NCBI GenBank assembly: GCA_046590705.1
Contig: JBKJUK010000135.1
Coordinates: 1-17,024, forward strand
Reading direction: 5' to 3'
Source of the DNA: JBKJUK01 sp046590705
GTDB taxonomy: Bacteria > Acidobacteriota > Thermoanaerobaculia > Gp7-AA8
DNA length: 17,024 nt
A model generated the notes under the pieces. It had not been told where the DNA came from. It ran no database searches and saw only the letters and a program-made list of their open reading frames with translations. This document shows positions 1 to 7,150 of the stretch, in pieces. The translations under genes were made by a program, and so were the position numbers. Within the stretch, counting starts at the first letter, position 1, and every line of letters starts with the position of its first letter.

Positions 1-1
1 A

Positions 2-124
2 GACGTTTTCCTTTTTGGGGACGTGCGTGACACGTCCTATTTTCTTATCAACGCTGTCGTGTATCACCACATCGTTGATAAGAAAATAGGACGTGTCACG
101 CACGTCCCCAAAAAGGAAAACGTC
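2..124. repeat. Perfect 52-bp inverted repeat with 19-nt loop
   Basis: Positions 2-53 are the exact reverse complement of 73-124, with a 19-nt spacer at 54-72. Each arm also contains a smaller hairpin, GGACGTG-(5 nt)-CACGTCC, at 19-37 on the left and 89-107 on the right. The element ends 10 bp beyond the E2 stop codon at 134, so on the minus strand it lies just downstream of the dehydrogenase operon and could end transcription or stabilise the mRNA 3' end. Nested short palindromes inside a long palindrome resemble REP/REPIN-type elements mobilised by IS200-like (RAYT) transposases, but no transposase is in the window, so that link is inference. Confidence 0.9.
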
Positions 125-133
125 AGGTTCGCC

Positions 134-1603
134 TTACAGCGCGAACTGTCCCGCTTCGAGAGTCTTCTTCACCCGCGCCATGAACTGATCGGCCACGGCG
201 CCGTCGATCAGTCGGTGATCGAACGTAAGTGACAGCATGCACATCGAGCGGATGACGATGGCATCACCCTCGGGAGTCTCGATGACGACGGGACGCTTCT
301 TCACGCCGCCGACGCAGAGGATGGCGACCTGCGGCTGATTGATGATCGGCGTGCCAAAGAGTCCACCGTAAACACCGGGATTGGTGATGGTGAACGTTCC
401 GCCCTGCACGTCATCCGGATTCAGCTTTTTGGTGCGGGCCCGTTCCCCGAGTTCGTTGATCGACCTGGCCAGTCCGAGTATGTTTTTCTCGTCCGCTTTC
501 TTGATGACTGGAACGATGAGGCCCCACTCGAGAGCGACCGCAATCCCGATGTTGATGTCGTTCTTGTAAACGATGTTGTCACCGTCGAGCGAGGAATTCA
601 GAATGGGGAATTCTCTGATTGCACCAAGCACTGACTGCGTAATGAAGGGCAGAAAGGTGAGGTTGGCGCCGCGCTCGGCGTAGCTGGCCTTGTTCTTCTT
701 GCGTAGCTTGTCGATCTCGGTGAAGTCGATCTCGAAGACAGTGGTGACGTGCGCGGAGGTCCTCTTGGAGGCGACCATGTGTTCGGCAATGCTCTTGCGC
801 ATGCGCGAGAGAGGTTCTGTGCGGGTGCTTTCGCCCGGACCGAATGGAGGAAACTGATGGGACGGGGCGGGTGCCACCGCAGCAGAAGATGCTGAGGCTG
901 GCTGCGTCGAAACTTTCCCCGCCTCACTCTGCGCTGCAGCAGCGGGTGCCTGCTGCGGAGTGGCAGGGCGCGGGTTCTCGATGAACTTGAGGATGTCGTC
1001 TTTGGTGACGCGTCCTGAAACCCCTGTTCCGTCGATCTGACCGATGTCGACAGAATTTTCCTGGGCGATCTTTCGGACCAGCGGCGATGAGCGGGTCCGC
1101 TTGCGCTCGTCGAGCGAGGAGACGTTGTCGCTGAACTCGTCGTTGATCTGCGCGGAGATTCCGCTTCCCTCCTGAGGAGGTGCGCTGCTCACGGCCAGAT
1201 GCTGCGCGGGTGCTGTCATGTCCACCGGCTGTGTGGGAGTGGCGGCCGGGGCGTCCTGCTTGATCTCATGCGCTGTAGAGATGTCCGCCGCGGCCTGCTC
1301 GGCCTCAGGTGCACTCACAGCTGCTGGAGGAGCGGGTTCCGGGGTTCCCGCTGCTGCGCTTTCGCCGGAGACAGTCAGCCGCGCTACTACGCTGTTGACG
1401 GCAACGGTCTGACCTTCCTCGACGAGAATCTCGGAGAGGATGCCGGCCGCGGGAGATGGAATCTCAGCGTCTACTTTGTCAGTGGAGATTTCGAAGATCG
1501 GCTCGTCGCGTTCTACGGCGTCGCCCACTTTTTTCATCCACTTGATGACGGTACCTTCGGCGATCGATTCCCCCATCTGGGGCATGACTACATCAACTGG
1601 CAT
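134..1603 (-). CDS. 2-oxoacid dehydrogenase E2, dihydrolipoamide acyltransferase
   Basis: This is the core acyltransferase of a cytoplasmic 2-oxoacid dehydrogenase complex; it moves the acyl group from E1-bound TPP through a lipoyl arm to CoA. Visible in order in the 489 aa: one lipoyl domain (about 1-78) with the lipoylation site DKVDAE (Lys43); an Ala/Pro-rich linker; a peripheral-subunit-binding domain (about 170-208, RSSPLVRKIA to GRVTKDDIL); a second Ala/Pro/Gln linker; and the catalytic domain (about 260-489) with the HxxxDG active-site motif FDHRLIDG (His463, Asp467). Length and order are normal for a one-lipoyl-domain E2. The ATG at 1603 is preceded by AAGGA at suitable distance. It is the last gene of the E3-E1alpha-E1beta-E2 operon, 44 bp after E1beta. 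Substrate cannot be read from E2 alone; the E1alpha tail suggests branched-chain acids. Confidence 0.95.
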   Translation of the reverse strand: MPVDVVMPQMGESIAEGTVIKWMKKVGDAVERDEPIFEISTDKVDAEIPSPAAGILSEILVEEGQTVAVNSVVARLTVSGESAAAGTPEPAPPAAVSAPEAEQAAADISTAHEIKQDAPAATPTQPVDMTAPAQHLAVSSAPPQEGSGISAQINDEFSDNVSSLDERKRTRSSPLVRKIAQENSVDIGQIDGTGVSGRVTKDDILKFIENPRPATPQQAPAAAAQSEAGKVSTQPASASSAAVAPAPSHQFPPFGPGESTRTEPLSRMRKSIAEHMVASKRTSAHVTTVFEIDFTEIDKLRKKNKASYAERGANLTFLPFITQSVLGAIREFPILNSSLDGDNIVYKNDINIGIAVALEWGLIVPVIKKADEKNILGLARSINELGERARTKKLNPDDVQGGTFTITNPGVYGGLFGTPIINQPQVAILCVGGVKKRPVVIETPEGDAIVIRSMCMLSLTFDHRLIDGAVADQFMARVKKTLEAGQFAL

Positions 1604-1647
1604 GTCTCGGTTCCTTCGCTGTTTCTGTCGATGATGGTGATCAAACT

Positions 1648-2649
1648 TCAGTAGGCCAGGAGCTCACGGGCCGCAGCGAGGACCTTCTGCTTGTTCGGCA
1701 GGTAAAAGTCTTCGAGTGGCGGCGAGTAGGGGACCGGCGTATCGAGTGCCGCGACACGCCTGATTGGTGCGTCGAGATATTCGAAGGCCTTCTCTGCGAT
1801 TCTTGCTGCGAATTCTGCGCCGACGCCGCCTGTGAAGGGGGCTTCATAGAGAATGATCACGCGGTTGGTCTTCGCCACCGAGTCGAGCATAGTCTGCTCA
1901 TCGAACGGTTTGATCGACCGCATGTCGATGACTTCCGTGCTCACGCCTGCGGCTTCGAGATCCGCAGCTGCCTCCAGCGCGACGTAGGTCATGGCGCCGA
2001 AGGTGATGATGGTCAGATCCTTTCCTTCTCTGCGGATGGCCGCTTTGCCGATCGGCACAATGAAGTCATCCGAAGGGAGATCTTCCTTGATGCGACGGTA
2101 AAGAAATTTGTGTTCGATGTAGATGACGGGGTCTTCGTCTCGAATGGCGGCTTTCAGCAGCCCTTTCGCGTCGTAGGCCGTCGAGGGCGCAACGATCTTG
2201 AGGCCGGGAGTGTTGAAGAAATAGGCCTCCGGGTTCCCCGAGTGAAATGGGCCGCCGCGCACTCCGCCGCCAGACGGCCCGCGGATGACCATGGGCACTC
2301 CGCCGTTGCCGCGGTAGCGCGATTTTGCTACGAAGTTCGTGATCTGGTCGTAGGCGCAGCTGATGAAGTCGATGAACTGCATCTCGGCGATCGGTCGCAT
2401 ACCAGCCAGTGCAGCACCGGCCGCCGCACCGACGATGGCGATCTCTGAGATAGGAGTGTCGATGACACGCTCGGCACCGAACTTGTCTATGAGGCCCGCG
2501 CTGGTCTTGAATGCGCCGCCGTAAGCGCCAACATCCTCACCGATGAGAAAGACGCGTGGATCGCTTTCCATCTCTTCGAACATGGCCTGACGGATGGCTT
2601 CGAGATAGGTCGTTTCGCCGCCACGTCCTGGCGCTGGAAACTCTGTCAT
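1648..2649 (-). CDS. 2-oxoacid dehydrogenase E1 component, beta subunit
   Basis: This is the beta subunit of the TPP-dependent E1 heterotetramer, which decarboxylates the 2-oxoacid and reductively acylates the E2 lipoyl group. The 333 aa match the usual length of E1beta and show the family landmarks: LIGEDVG near residue 35, DTPISE with the conserved Glu69 that activates TPP, the GNGGVPMVIRGP stretch, and the C-terminal transketolase-like half containing GVSTEVIDMRSIKPFD. Its ATG overlaps the E1alpha stop as ATGA, so the two subunits are probably translationally coupled, which suits a 1:1 assembly. A GAGGT ribosome binding site lies inside the end of E1alpha. Identification of the family is firm; pyruvate, acetoin and branched-chain versions are hard to tell apart by eye. 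Confidence 0.95.
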   Translation of the reverse strand: MTEFPAPGRGGETTYLEAIRQAMFEEMESDPRVFLIGEDVGAYGGAFKTSAGLIDKFGAERVIDTPISEIAIVGAAAGAALAGMRPIAEMQFIDFISCAYDQITNFVAKSRYRGNGGVPMVIRGPSGGGVRGGPFHSGNPEAYFFNTPGLKIVAPSTAYDAKGLLKAAIRDEDPVIYIEHKFLYRRIKEDLPSDDFIVPIGKAAIRREGKDLTIITFGAMTYVALEAAADLEAAGVSTEVIDMRSIKPFDEQTMLDSVAKTNRVIILYEAPFTGGVGAEFAARIAEKAFEYLDAPIRRVAALDTPVPYSPPLEDFYLPNKQKVLAAARELLAY

Positions 2650-3689
2650 TTGGCCACCTCGCCGGTCGCCGGCCTGTCCCAGAATCCGTCGTCGTGATAC
2701 ACGCCGTACTGCGCCTCTTCAGGATTGGGCATCGGTGACTGTTCAGCGATGTCCGATGCCTCGTCGAGTTCCTGCTTGACTCGTTTCTGAGTGGCAGCGA
2801 AATCGTCTGCAGTCATCACTCCTGCCTCGACGACATCACGTTCGAACTTCTCGACTGGATCTTTCTTCCGCCACTCTTCAATGATCTCGAGCGGAACGTA
2901 AGCCTGGTTGTCGTGCTCGGCGTGGCCTTTCATCCTGAAAGTTTTCACCTCGAGAAGGGTGACGCCTTCGCCACGTCTGGCCCGATCCACGGCCCGTCTT
3001 GCAGCGCCGTAGACGGCGATCGGATCGTTGCCGTCGATGGTGTCGCCGTAGCAGCCGTAGGCCATGGCCTTGTCGGCCAGTGTTCGCGCGGCGGTCTGCT
3101 TCGAAGTCGGAGTGGAGTAAGCGTAACCGTTGTCTTCGAGAACGATGATCAGCGGCAGCTTCTGCACCGCAGCGAAGTTCACGCCTTCAGCGAACGCGCC
3201 CGTAGATGACCCGCCGTCGCCGATGTACACCATTCCTACGGAGTTGCGTTTCTGCATGCGGCGGGCGAGGACGATGCCTGCCATGACCGGAATCATCTCT
3301 CCGAGAGGGGAGATGGGTCCGATGAACCCGCGCTCGAGATCCTGGAAGTGGATGTTCAGGTCACGACCTCTGGAGGGGCCGTTTCCTTTGGCCATGTACT
3401 GCCGAAAAATTTCGACCGGCTTCGCTCCGGCTACGAGCATCGATCCCATGTTTCGGATCAGCGGGGAGACGATATCTCCATCCGCGAAATCCAGCGCGTA
3501 CGCACTGGCTACCGATTCGCCTTCCTGTCCGAGAGAACGATAGACGCCGCCGATGACTTTGGTCTGTCGGAAAAGCGATACCAGACGCTCCTCGAGTGAA
3601 CGAGTGAGGCGAAGGTAGTAGTACATCTCATGCAGCGCGTCGTTGGAAAGACCGAGGTCTTTTGAAGGCGCTGTAGTCTGTTCTGTCAA
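2646..3689 (-). CDS. 2-oxoacid dehydrogenase E1 component, alpha subunit (branched-chain-like)
   Basis: This is the TPP-binding alpha subunit of E1. The TPP/Mg motif is clear: GDGGSSTG starting at Gly157 and ending in EDN (Asn187). The loop RMKGHAEHD (His256) corresponds to the conserved phosphorylation-loop/substrate histidine region. The tail MPNPEEAQYGVY resembles the C-terminus of branched-chain E1alpha, which is my reason for leaning to a branched-chain complex. The frame stays open upstream to 3824, overlapping the E3 gene, but that extension is basic and low-complexity and reads against E3 codons. I place the start at TTG 3689, 5 nt after AGGAG and 8 bp past the E3 stop, giving 347 aa, a typical length. 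It overlaps E1beta by 4 bp. Confidence 0.93.
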   Translation of the reverse strand: MTEQTTAPSKDLGLSNDALHEMYYYLRLTRSLEERLVSLFRQTKVIGGVYRSLGQEGESVASAYALDFADGDIVSPLIRNMGSMLVAGAKPVEIFRQYMAKGNGPSRGRDLNIHFQDLERGFIGPISPLGEMIPVMAGIVLARRMQKRNSVGMVYIGDGGSSTGAFAEGVNFAAVQKLPLIIVLEDNGYAYSTPTSKQTAARTLADKAMAYGCYGDTIDGNDPIAVYGAARRAVDRARRGEGVTLLEVKTFRMKGHAEHDNQAYVPLEIIEEWRKKDPVEKFERDVVEAGVMTADDFAATQKRVKQELDEASDIAEQSPMPNPEEAQYGVYHDDGFWDRPATGEVAK

Positions 3690-3697
3690 AGCGGCTC

Positions 3698-5107
3698 CTA
3701 CTGGTGAATTGCGTGGCCCATGACGTCTTCGGCCGCTTCCATCATCGCTTCCGACAGGGTCGGGTGTGCGTGAATCGTTTTTGCGATCGACTCGCTGGTC
3801 GCTTCGAGTTCGAGCGCGACGCACGCTTCGGCGAGCAGTTCGGTGGCTTTCGGTCCGACGATGTGGACGCCGAGAAGCTCGTCGAACTTTGCGTCGGTGA
3901 CGTATTTAACGAGCCCGCCGGATTCGCCGATGATCTTGGCCTTGGCGTTCGCGGTGAAGGCAAATTTTCCGATCTTCACTTCGAAGCCGCGCTCTTTCGC
4001 TTTCTTCTCGGTGAGGCCCACCGACGCCACTTCGGGATCGGTGTAGGTCGCGTTCGGGGTGTGATCGTAGTTGATCGGGCGAACCTTGAGTCCGGCGATC
4101 TGTTCGACCACCAGGATGCCTTCGGCCGAGGCGATGTGCGCGAGCCAGGGAGTCGGGACGATGTCCCCAATGGCCCAGACATTCGGCTCTGCGGTCTTCA
4201 TGTATTCATCAATCTTGATGTAGCCGCGCGGGTCGAGTTCGATCTTCGTTTTCTCCAGCCCGATGTTTTCGATTAGACCGCGCCGGCCGACTGCCGAGAG
4301 AACCAGTTCGGTTTCGATGACCTGCGACTTGCCGTTCTTGAGAGTGAGCGTGGTCTTCACGCCGCTCTCACTGACTTCGCAGCTCTCAACCTTGGTATCA
4401 GTGAAGACTTCAATGCCCTGCTTCTTGAACATCCTGGTGAACTCTTTGGAGATGTCTTCGTCTTCGATGGGCAGCAGCTGCGGCATTGCTTCGACGATGG
4501 TGGCCTTGGTTCCGAAGCGATGGAAGATCGATGCGAACTCGCAGCCGACAGCACCGGCGCCGATCACCAGCATCGATTTGGGAACTTCTGTCAGTTCGAG
4601 GATGTGATCGGAGTTGATGATTCGTTTTCCGTCTGTCTTGATGTGTGGCAGATCGCGCGGGACTGATCCGGTTGCAAGCAGGATGTGTTTCGTTTCGAGG
4701 CGGCGCGGCTCTGCGCCTTCGCTGGTTACTTCGACGAGCCCTGGTCCGGCGATCTTTCCGAAGCCGGTGACTCGTTCGACTTTGTTCTTCTTGAAGAGGA
4801 ACTCGACACCGCTGGCATTCTTCTGAACGACCCCTGCCTTACGAGTCTGGACGGCGTTGAAGTCGAGTGAGATGTCACCGACGGTGATGCCGAACTCCTT
4901 CGATTTCTTCACTTTCTGGTAGACGTCGGCATTCTCGAGCAGGGCTTTGGTGGGGATGCAGCCGCGATGAAGGCAGGTGCCTCCGAGGAAAGGATCCTTC
5001 TCTACGACGGCCACCTTCAGGCCGAGCTGGCCCGCGCGAATCCCGGCTACGTAGCCGCCTGGTCCGCTGCCGATGATTACCACGTCGTACTTCTGTGACT
5101 CTGACAA
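3698..5107 (-). CDS. lpdA: Dihydrolipoyl dehydrogenase (E3)
   Basis: This FAD-dependent disulfide oxidoreductase reoxidises the E2 dihydrolipoyl arm and reduces NAD+. The 469 aa show the N-terminal FAD Rossmann motif GSGPGG (13-18), the redox-active pair in GGTCLHRGCIPTK (Cys45, Cys50), the NAD-binding motif VIGAGAVGCEFAS, the second FAD motif WAIGDI, and the C-terminal dimer-interface catalytic motif HAHPTLSE (His448, Glu453). The start is TTG at 5107, behind GGAGGTG with a short spacer; the in-frame extension to 5317 runs through a heptamer repeat array and is not protein-like. It is the first gene of the operon, an arrangement that dedicates an E3 to this complex. A TATAAT box sits about 29 bp upstream of the start. 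Confidence 0.96.
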   Translation of the reverse strand: MSESQKYDVVIIGSGPGGYVAGIRAGQLGLKVAVVEKDPFLGGTCLHRGCIPTKALLENADVYQKVKKSKEFGITVGDISLDFNAVQTRKAGVVQKNASGVEFLFKKNKVERVTGFGKIAGPGLVEVTSEGAEPRRLETKHILLATGSVPRDLPHIKTDGKRIINSDHILELTEVPKSMLVIGAGAVGCEFASIFHRFGTKATIVEAMPQLLPIEDEDISKEFTRMFKKQGIEVFTDTKVESCEVSESGVKTTLTLKNGKSQVIETELVLSAVGRRGLIENIGLEKTKIELDPRGYIKIDEYMKTAEPNVWAIGDIVPTPWLAHIASAEGILVVEQIAGLKVRPINYDHTPNATYTDPEVASVGLTEKKAKERGFEVKIGKFAFTANAKAKIIGESGGLVKYVTDAKFDELLGVHIVGPKATELLAEACVALELEATSESIAKTIHAHPTLSEAMMEAAEDVMGHAIHQ

Positions 5108-5135
5108 GAGACACCTCCGGTTGATTTCGCGCCGC

Positions 5136-5141
5136 ATTATA
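5136..5141 (-). promoter_or_regulatory. Candidate -10 box for the dehydrogenase operon
   Basis: The minus strand reads a perfect TATAAT here, which would place the transcription start near 5129 and give a 5' leader of about 20 nt before the E3 ribosome binding site. No good -35 hexamer sits at 16-18 bp; that position falls inside the heptamer array starting at 5152. The match could be chance, but its location is right for the operon promoter. Confidence 0.45.
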
Positions 5142-5151
5142 CGGCTTTGCC

Positions 5152-5253
5152 GAATGGAGAATGCAGAATGGAGAATGGAGAATGGGAAGACCGAAATCGA
5201 CCACCCCCCTCTGCTTCTAACATTCTCCATTCTGCATTCGGCATTCTCCATTC
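5152..5253. repeat. Inverted pair of tandem heptamer arrays (GAATGNN)
   Basis: Five head-to-tail heptamers (GAATGGA, GAATGCA, GAATGGA, GAATGGA, GAATGGG) occupy 5152-5186. After a 34-nt spacer the same unit returns in reverse complement: four full copies at 5226-5253 preceded by a partial copy from 5221. The arms form an imperfect long hairpin. The element fills the gap between the divergent E3 gene and the flavin-protein gene, covering the expected -35 region of the former. Such heptamer arrays are, in my experience, dispersed simple repeats that vary in copy number; the unit-by-unit reading is direct from sequence. Confidence 0.88.
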
Positions 5254-5298
5254 GGTCGGCACGTGCGTTGCTGGGGCGATCGTTGGAAAGGAGCGCCA

Positions 5299-5805
5299 AT
5301 GGATCGTCAGAAAACACACGATGAAGATGTGAAGAAGCTGGGTGAGTTGCTCGAGGATATGAGGATCGGCATGTTGACGACTGCCGAGACGGACGGATCG
5401 CTGCACAGCCGGCCCATGGCCACGCAGCAGATCGAATTCGACGGCGATCTCTGGTTCTTCACCGAGATCGACAGCGGAAAGGTGCACGAACTGCAGCAGG
5501 ATCGTAACGTGAACGTTTCCTACGCCTCGGAAAAGGACAATCGCTACGTCTCGATTACCGGCAAGGGGAACCTCGTTCGCGACCGCGCAAAGATCGAGGA
5601 GCTCTGGAACCCGATTCTGAAAGCCTGGTTCCCGAAAGGTCTCGAAGATCCGAACCTCGGGCTCTTAAAAATCACCGTGACTTCCGCCGAGTACTGGGAC
5701 TCGCCTTCGAGCGTGGTGGTGCATCTGGTGGGCTTCATCAAGGCCACGGTAACGGGGCAGAGCTACGAGCCAGGCGAGCACGCGAAGGTTGACCTGAAAA
5801 AGTAG
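5299..5805 (+). CDS. Pyridoxamine-phosphate-oxidase-like FMN split-barrel protein (general stress protein 26 type)
   Basis: The 168-aa product resembles the small split-barrel flavoproteins annotated as pyridoxamine 5'-phosphate-oxidase-related or general stress protein 26. Family-like landmarks are the N-terminal helix ending in RIGMLTT, the phosphate-binding-like SLHSRPM, LWFFTEIDSGK, NVSYASEKDNRYVSITGKG, the loop WFPKGLEDPNLGLLKI, and EYWDSP near the C-terminus. These proteins bind FMN or F420-like cofactors, and few have a proven substrate; true vitamin B6 oxidase activity is unlikely for this subgroup. The ATG at 5299 follows AAGGAG with a 6-7 nt spacer; the frame stays open 36 bp further up without a better site. 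It is a single gene, divergent from the E3 operon and convergent with the FKBP gene. Confidence 0.85.
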   Translation: MDRQKTHDEDVKKLGELLEDMRIGMLTTAETDGSLHSRPMATQQIEFDGDLWFFTEIDSGKVHELQQDRNVNVSYASEKDNRYVSITGKGNLVRDRAKIEELWNPILKAWFPKGLEDPNLGLLKITVTSAEYWDSPSSVVVHLVGFIKATVTGQSYEPGEHAKVDLKK

Positions 5806-5860
5806 GCTGTGGAGGTGGGAGAACTTTCTACTCAACCCCCGATCCAACTCTTTCTGCGGC

Positions 5861-6035
5861 GTCATTCCGATGAGCCGCGCGATCTGTGGCGAACCGCAGA
5901 GGGAAATGCGAAGAGGAATCTCCGGTCCGCGCGGATGCGGTCTAAAAGTACGACCTCGCGACGCGGAACGGAGATTCCTCTTCGCGCTTTCCAGCGCGGA
6001 AGCTTGCAGGAGCAGCGCGTGCTCATCGGAATGAC
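5861..6035. repeat. Long interrupted inverted repeat in a convergent gap
   Basis: The gene-free stretch 5806-6106 lies between two convergent genes. Outer arms 5861-5875 and 6021-6035 are perfect 15-bp complements (GTCATTCCGATGAGC), and inner arms 5908-5931 and 5962-5985 pair over 24 bp with one mismatch (core GCGAAGAGGAATCTCCG). The sequence between the arms pairs poorly. The GTCATTCCGA and GAGGAATCTC words are familiar to me from dispersed intergenic repeats of many environmental bacteria. It could serve as a two-way terminator. No open frame in the gap looks coding. Confidence 0.82.
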
Positions 6036-6071
6036 GATTCCGGAGGAAGGAGGAGTGGAGAGCTCTGGCCT

Positions 6072-6103
6072 GCTCCGGCCCCCCGACCCCGGCCTCCGGC
6101 CCG
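6072..6103 (+). repeat. GC-rich 32-bp dispersed repeat, copy A
   Basis: This is one of three copies in the window of a 32-bp motif with consensus core CCGGCCYCCMGACYCCGGCC. It matches the copy at 9692-9723 at 28 of 32 positions and the reverse-strand copy at 11558-11589 at 26 of 32. It ends 3 bp before the FKBP stop codon (complement at 6107-6109). Confidence 0.75.
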
Positions 6104-6106
6104 CCT

Positions 6107-6955
6107 CTAATTCGAGATACTGATCAGCTCCACGTCAAATACGAGCATTCCGGCGGGTGAACCTGGGCGTCCCTTGTAGGCAAGCGACTCGGGAATCCAG
6201 AAACGTCTCTTCTCGCCTTCCACCATCAGCTGCAAACCTTCGGTCCAGCCTGCGATGACTCGGCTTAGTGGGAAGGTGGCCGGAGTTCCCCGTTTCACGG
6301 AGCTGTCGAATCCTGCCCCATCAGTGGTCCAGCCCGAATAGTGCACGGTCACGGAGCTGCTCGCTGTGGGATGTTTTGTTCCTGTTCCTGGCTGCAGGAC
6401 TTTGGAAGCCAGCCCGCTGGAAGTCGTTTCGGCATCGGCCGGGGGTGCCGCTACATCGGAAGGTACGGTTGGTTGATTAGTCATAGCCAGCAATTCTACA
6501 TCGAAGACCATTGGGCGATCAGGTGAGTCCACCCGACCGGTGCTGGTGAGGTTTGCCGGGATCCAGAACCTTCGCTCTTCGCCCACTCGCATGAGCTGAA
6601 TTCCTTCTCGGAGACCGGGAAGAATGCTCATGAGTTTCGCTTCCGATGGAACGTTCCGATCGCGCGTCGTATCGAACATCTTTCCGTCGAGCGTCCAGCC
6701 GGTGTAGTGGAAGGTGATGAGCGATGTGTCAGAGGGGCGTTGGTCGGAATTTCCCTCTTTCAAAATCCGCGACTTCAAACCGGAGGATGAAGGCGCAACC
6801 TCTGCTGGCGGTGCGAGCAGATCAGTGGGTGCAGGAAACGCTTCTGTCGCAACAACCGCTGGTTTGCCGACAGCTTTCGGCGCCGGCTGCGAAGCGCATG
6901 CGGAAAGAAGGATGACGAGGGGAATCACAAGGGTTCGTTTCATACGACGAATCAT
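6107..6955 (-). CDS. Lipoprotein with two tandem FKBP-type peptidyl-prolyl isomerase domains
   Basis: This is a predicted envelope lipoprotein: a basic N-terminus, hydrophobic stretch and lipobox LLSAC (Cys20), followed by a Pro/Ala-rich linker. Two FKBP domains follow, about 58-158 and 180-280, each preceded by a similar linker (PPAE/PPAD...SSGL). Domain 2 keeps the expected FKBP pocket residues: HYSGW, FDSS, TFPL, RVIAGW and SLAY. Domain 1 keeps HYTGW and MFD but has ILPGL in place of VI-GW and ANLTS in place of LAY, so it has lost the pocket Trp and Tyr and is probably structural or substrate-binding. Start is uncertain: ATG 6955 has AAGGA almost touching it, and ATG 6943 is slightly too far. 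It would help fold proteins in the periplasm. Confidence 0.9.
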   Translation of the reverse strand: MIRRMKRTLVIPLVILLSACASQPAPKAVGKPAVVATEAFPAPTDLLAPPAEVAPSSSGLKSRILKEGNSDQRPSDTSLITFHYTGWTLDGKMFDTTRDRNVPSEAKLMSILPGLREGIQLMRVGEERRFWIPANLTSTGRVDSPDRPMVFDVELLAMTNQPTVPSDVAAPPADAETTSSGLASKVLQPGTGTKHPTASSSVTVHYSGWTTDGAGFDSSVKRGTPATFPLSRVIAGWTEGLQLMVEGEKRRFWIPESLAYKGRPGSPAGMLVFDVELISISN

Positions 6956-7020
6956 ATCCTTTGGGTGAGCTTCAGGATAAGCCTGCCACGATCAACGATG
7001 AGGAAGAGCACAGCGATTGT

Positions 7021-7116
7021 GTGGCACAGGCGATCCCGCCTGTGACGCGCTGCTTTGAGTAATCGCCCGGCGCAATCCACCTGATACTCCGCCACAGGCA
7101 GGATTGCCTGTGCCAC
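7021..7116. repeat. Inverted repeat pair of GTGGCACAGGC type
   Basis: Arm 7021-7045 and the reverse complement of 7092-7116 agree at 22 of 25 positions (GTGGCACAGGC-ATCC-GCCTGTG). Each arm is itself palindromic (CACAGGC...GCCTGTG), so two small hairpins or one large one can form. It occupies the gap between the divergent FKBP gene and the hypothetical gene at 7151; I see no convincing promoter in the rest of that gap. Confidence 0.8.
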
Positions 7117-7150
7117 GCAGTTGCTATGGGGTGACTGCTATGCTCTCCCC

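Noticed and set aside
2..124. Insertion sequence end or attachment site
   Set aside because: No transposase, target-site duplication or tRNA gene is present; only the palindrome itself can be supported.
1199..1654. Plus-strand 151-aa frame rich in Gly, Arg and Cys
   Set aside because: It is antisense to the lipoyl domain and Ala/Pro linker of E2; its composition follows from the opposite strand's GC-rich codons.
3690..3824. Extended start for E1alpha overlapping E3
   Set aside because: The extra 45 residues are Arg/Ser-rich and out-of-frame E3 codons; TTG 3689 has AGGAG at 5 nt and gives a normal length.
5152..5253. Possible CRISPR array
   Set aside because: The units are 7-bp contiguous heptamers without unique spacers and turn round into inverted orientation, and no cas gene is nearby.
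5108..5317. In-frame N-terminal extension of the E3 gene
   Set aside because: The extension translates the heptamer array into a repetitive MENAE/ILHSAF-like peptide and lies upstream of a perfect ribosome binding site for the TTG at 5107; E3 proteins begin right before the FAD motif.
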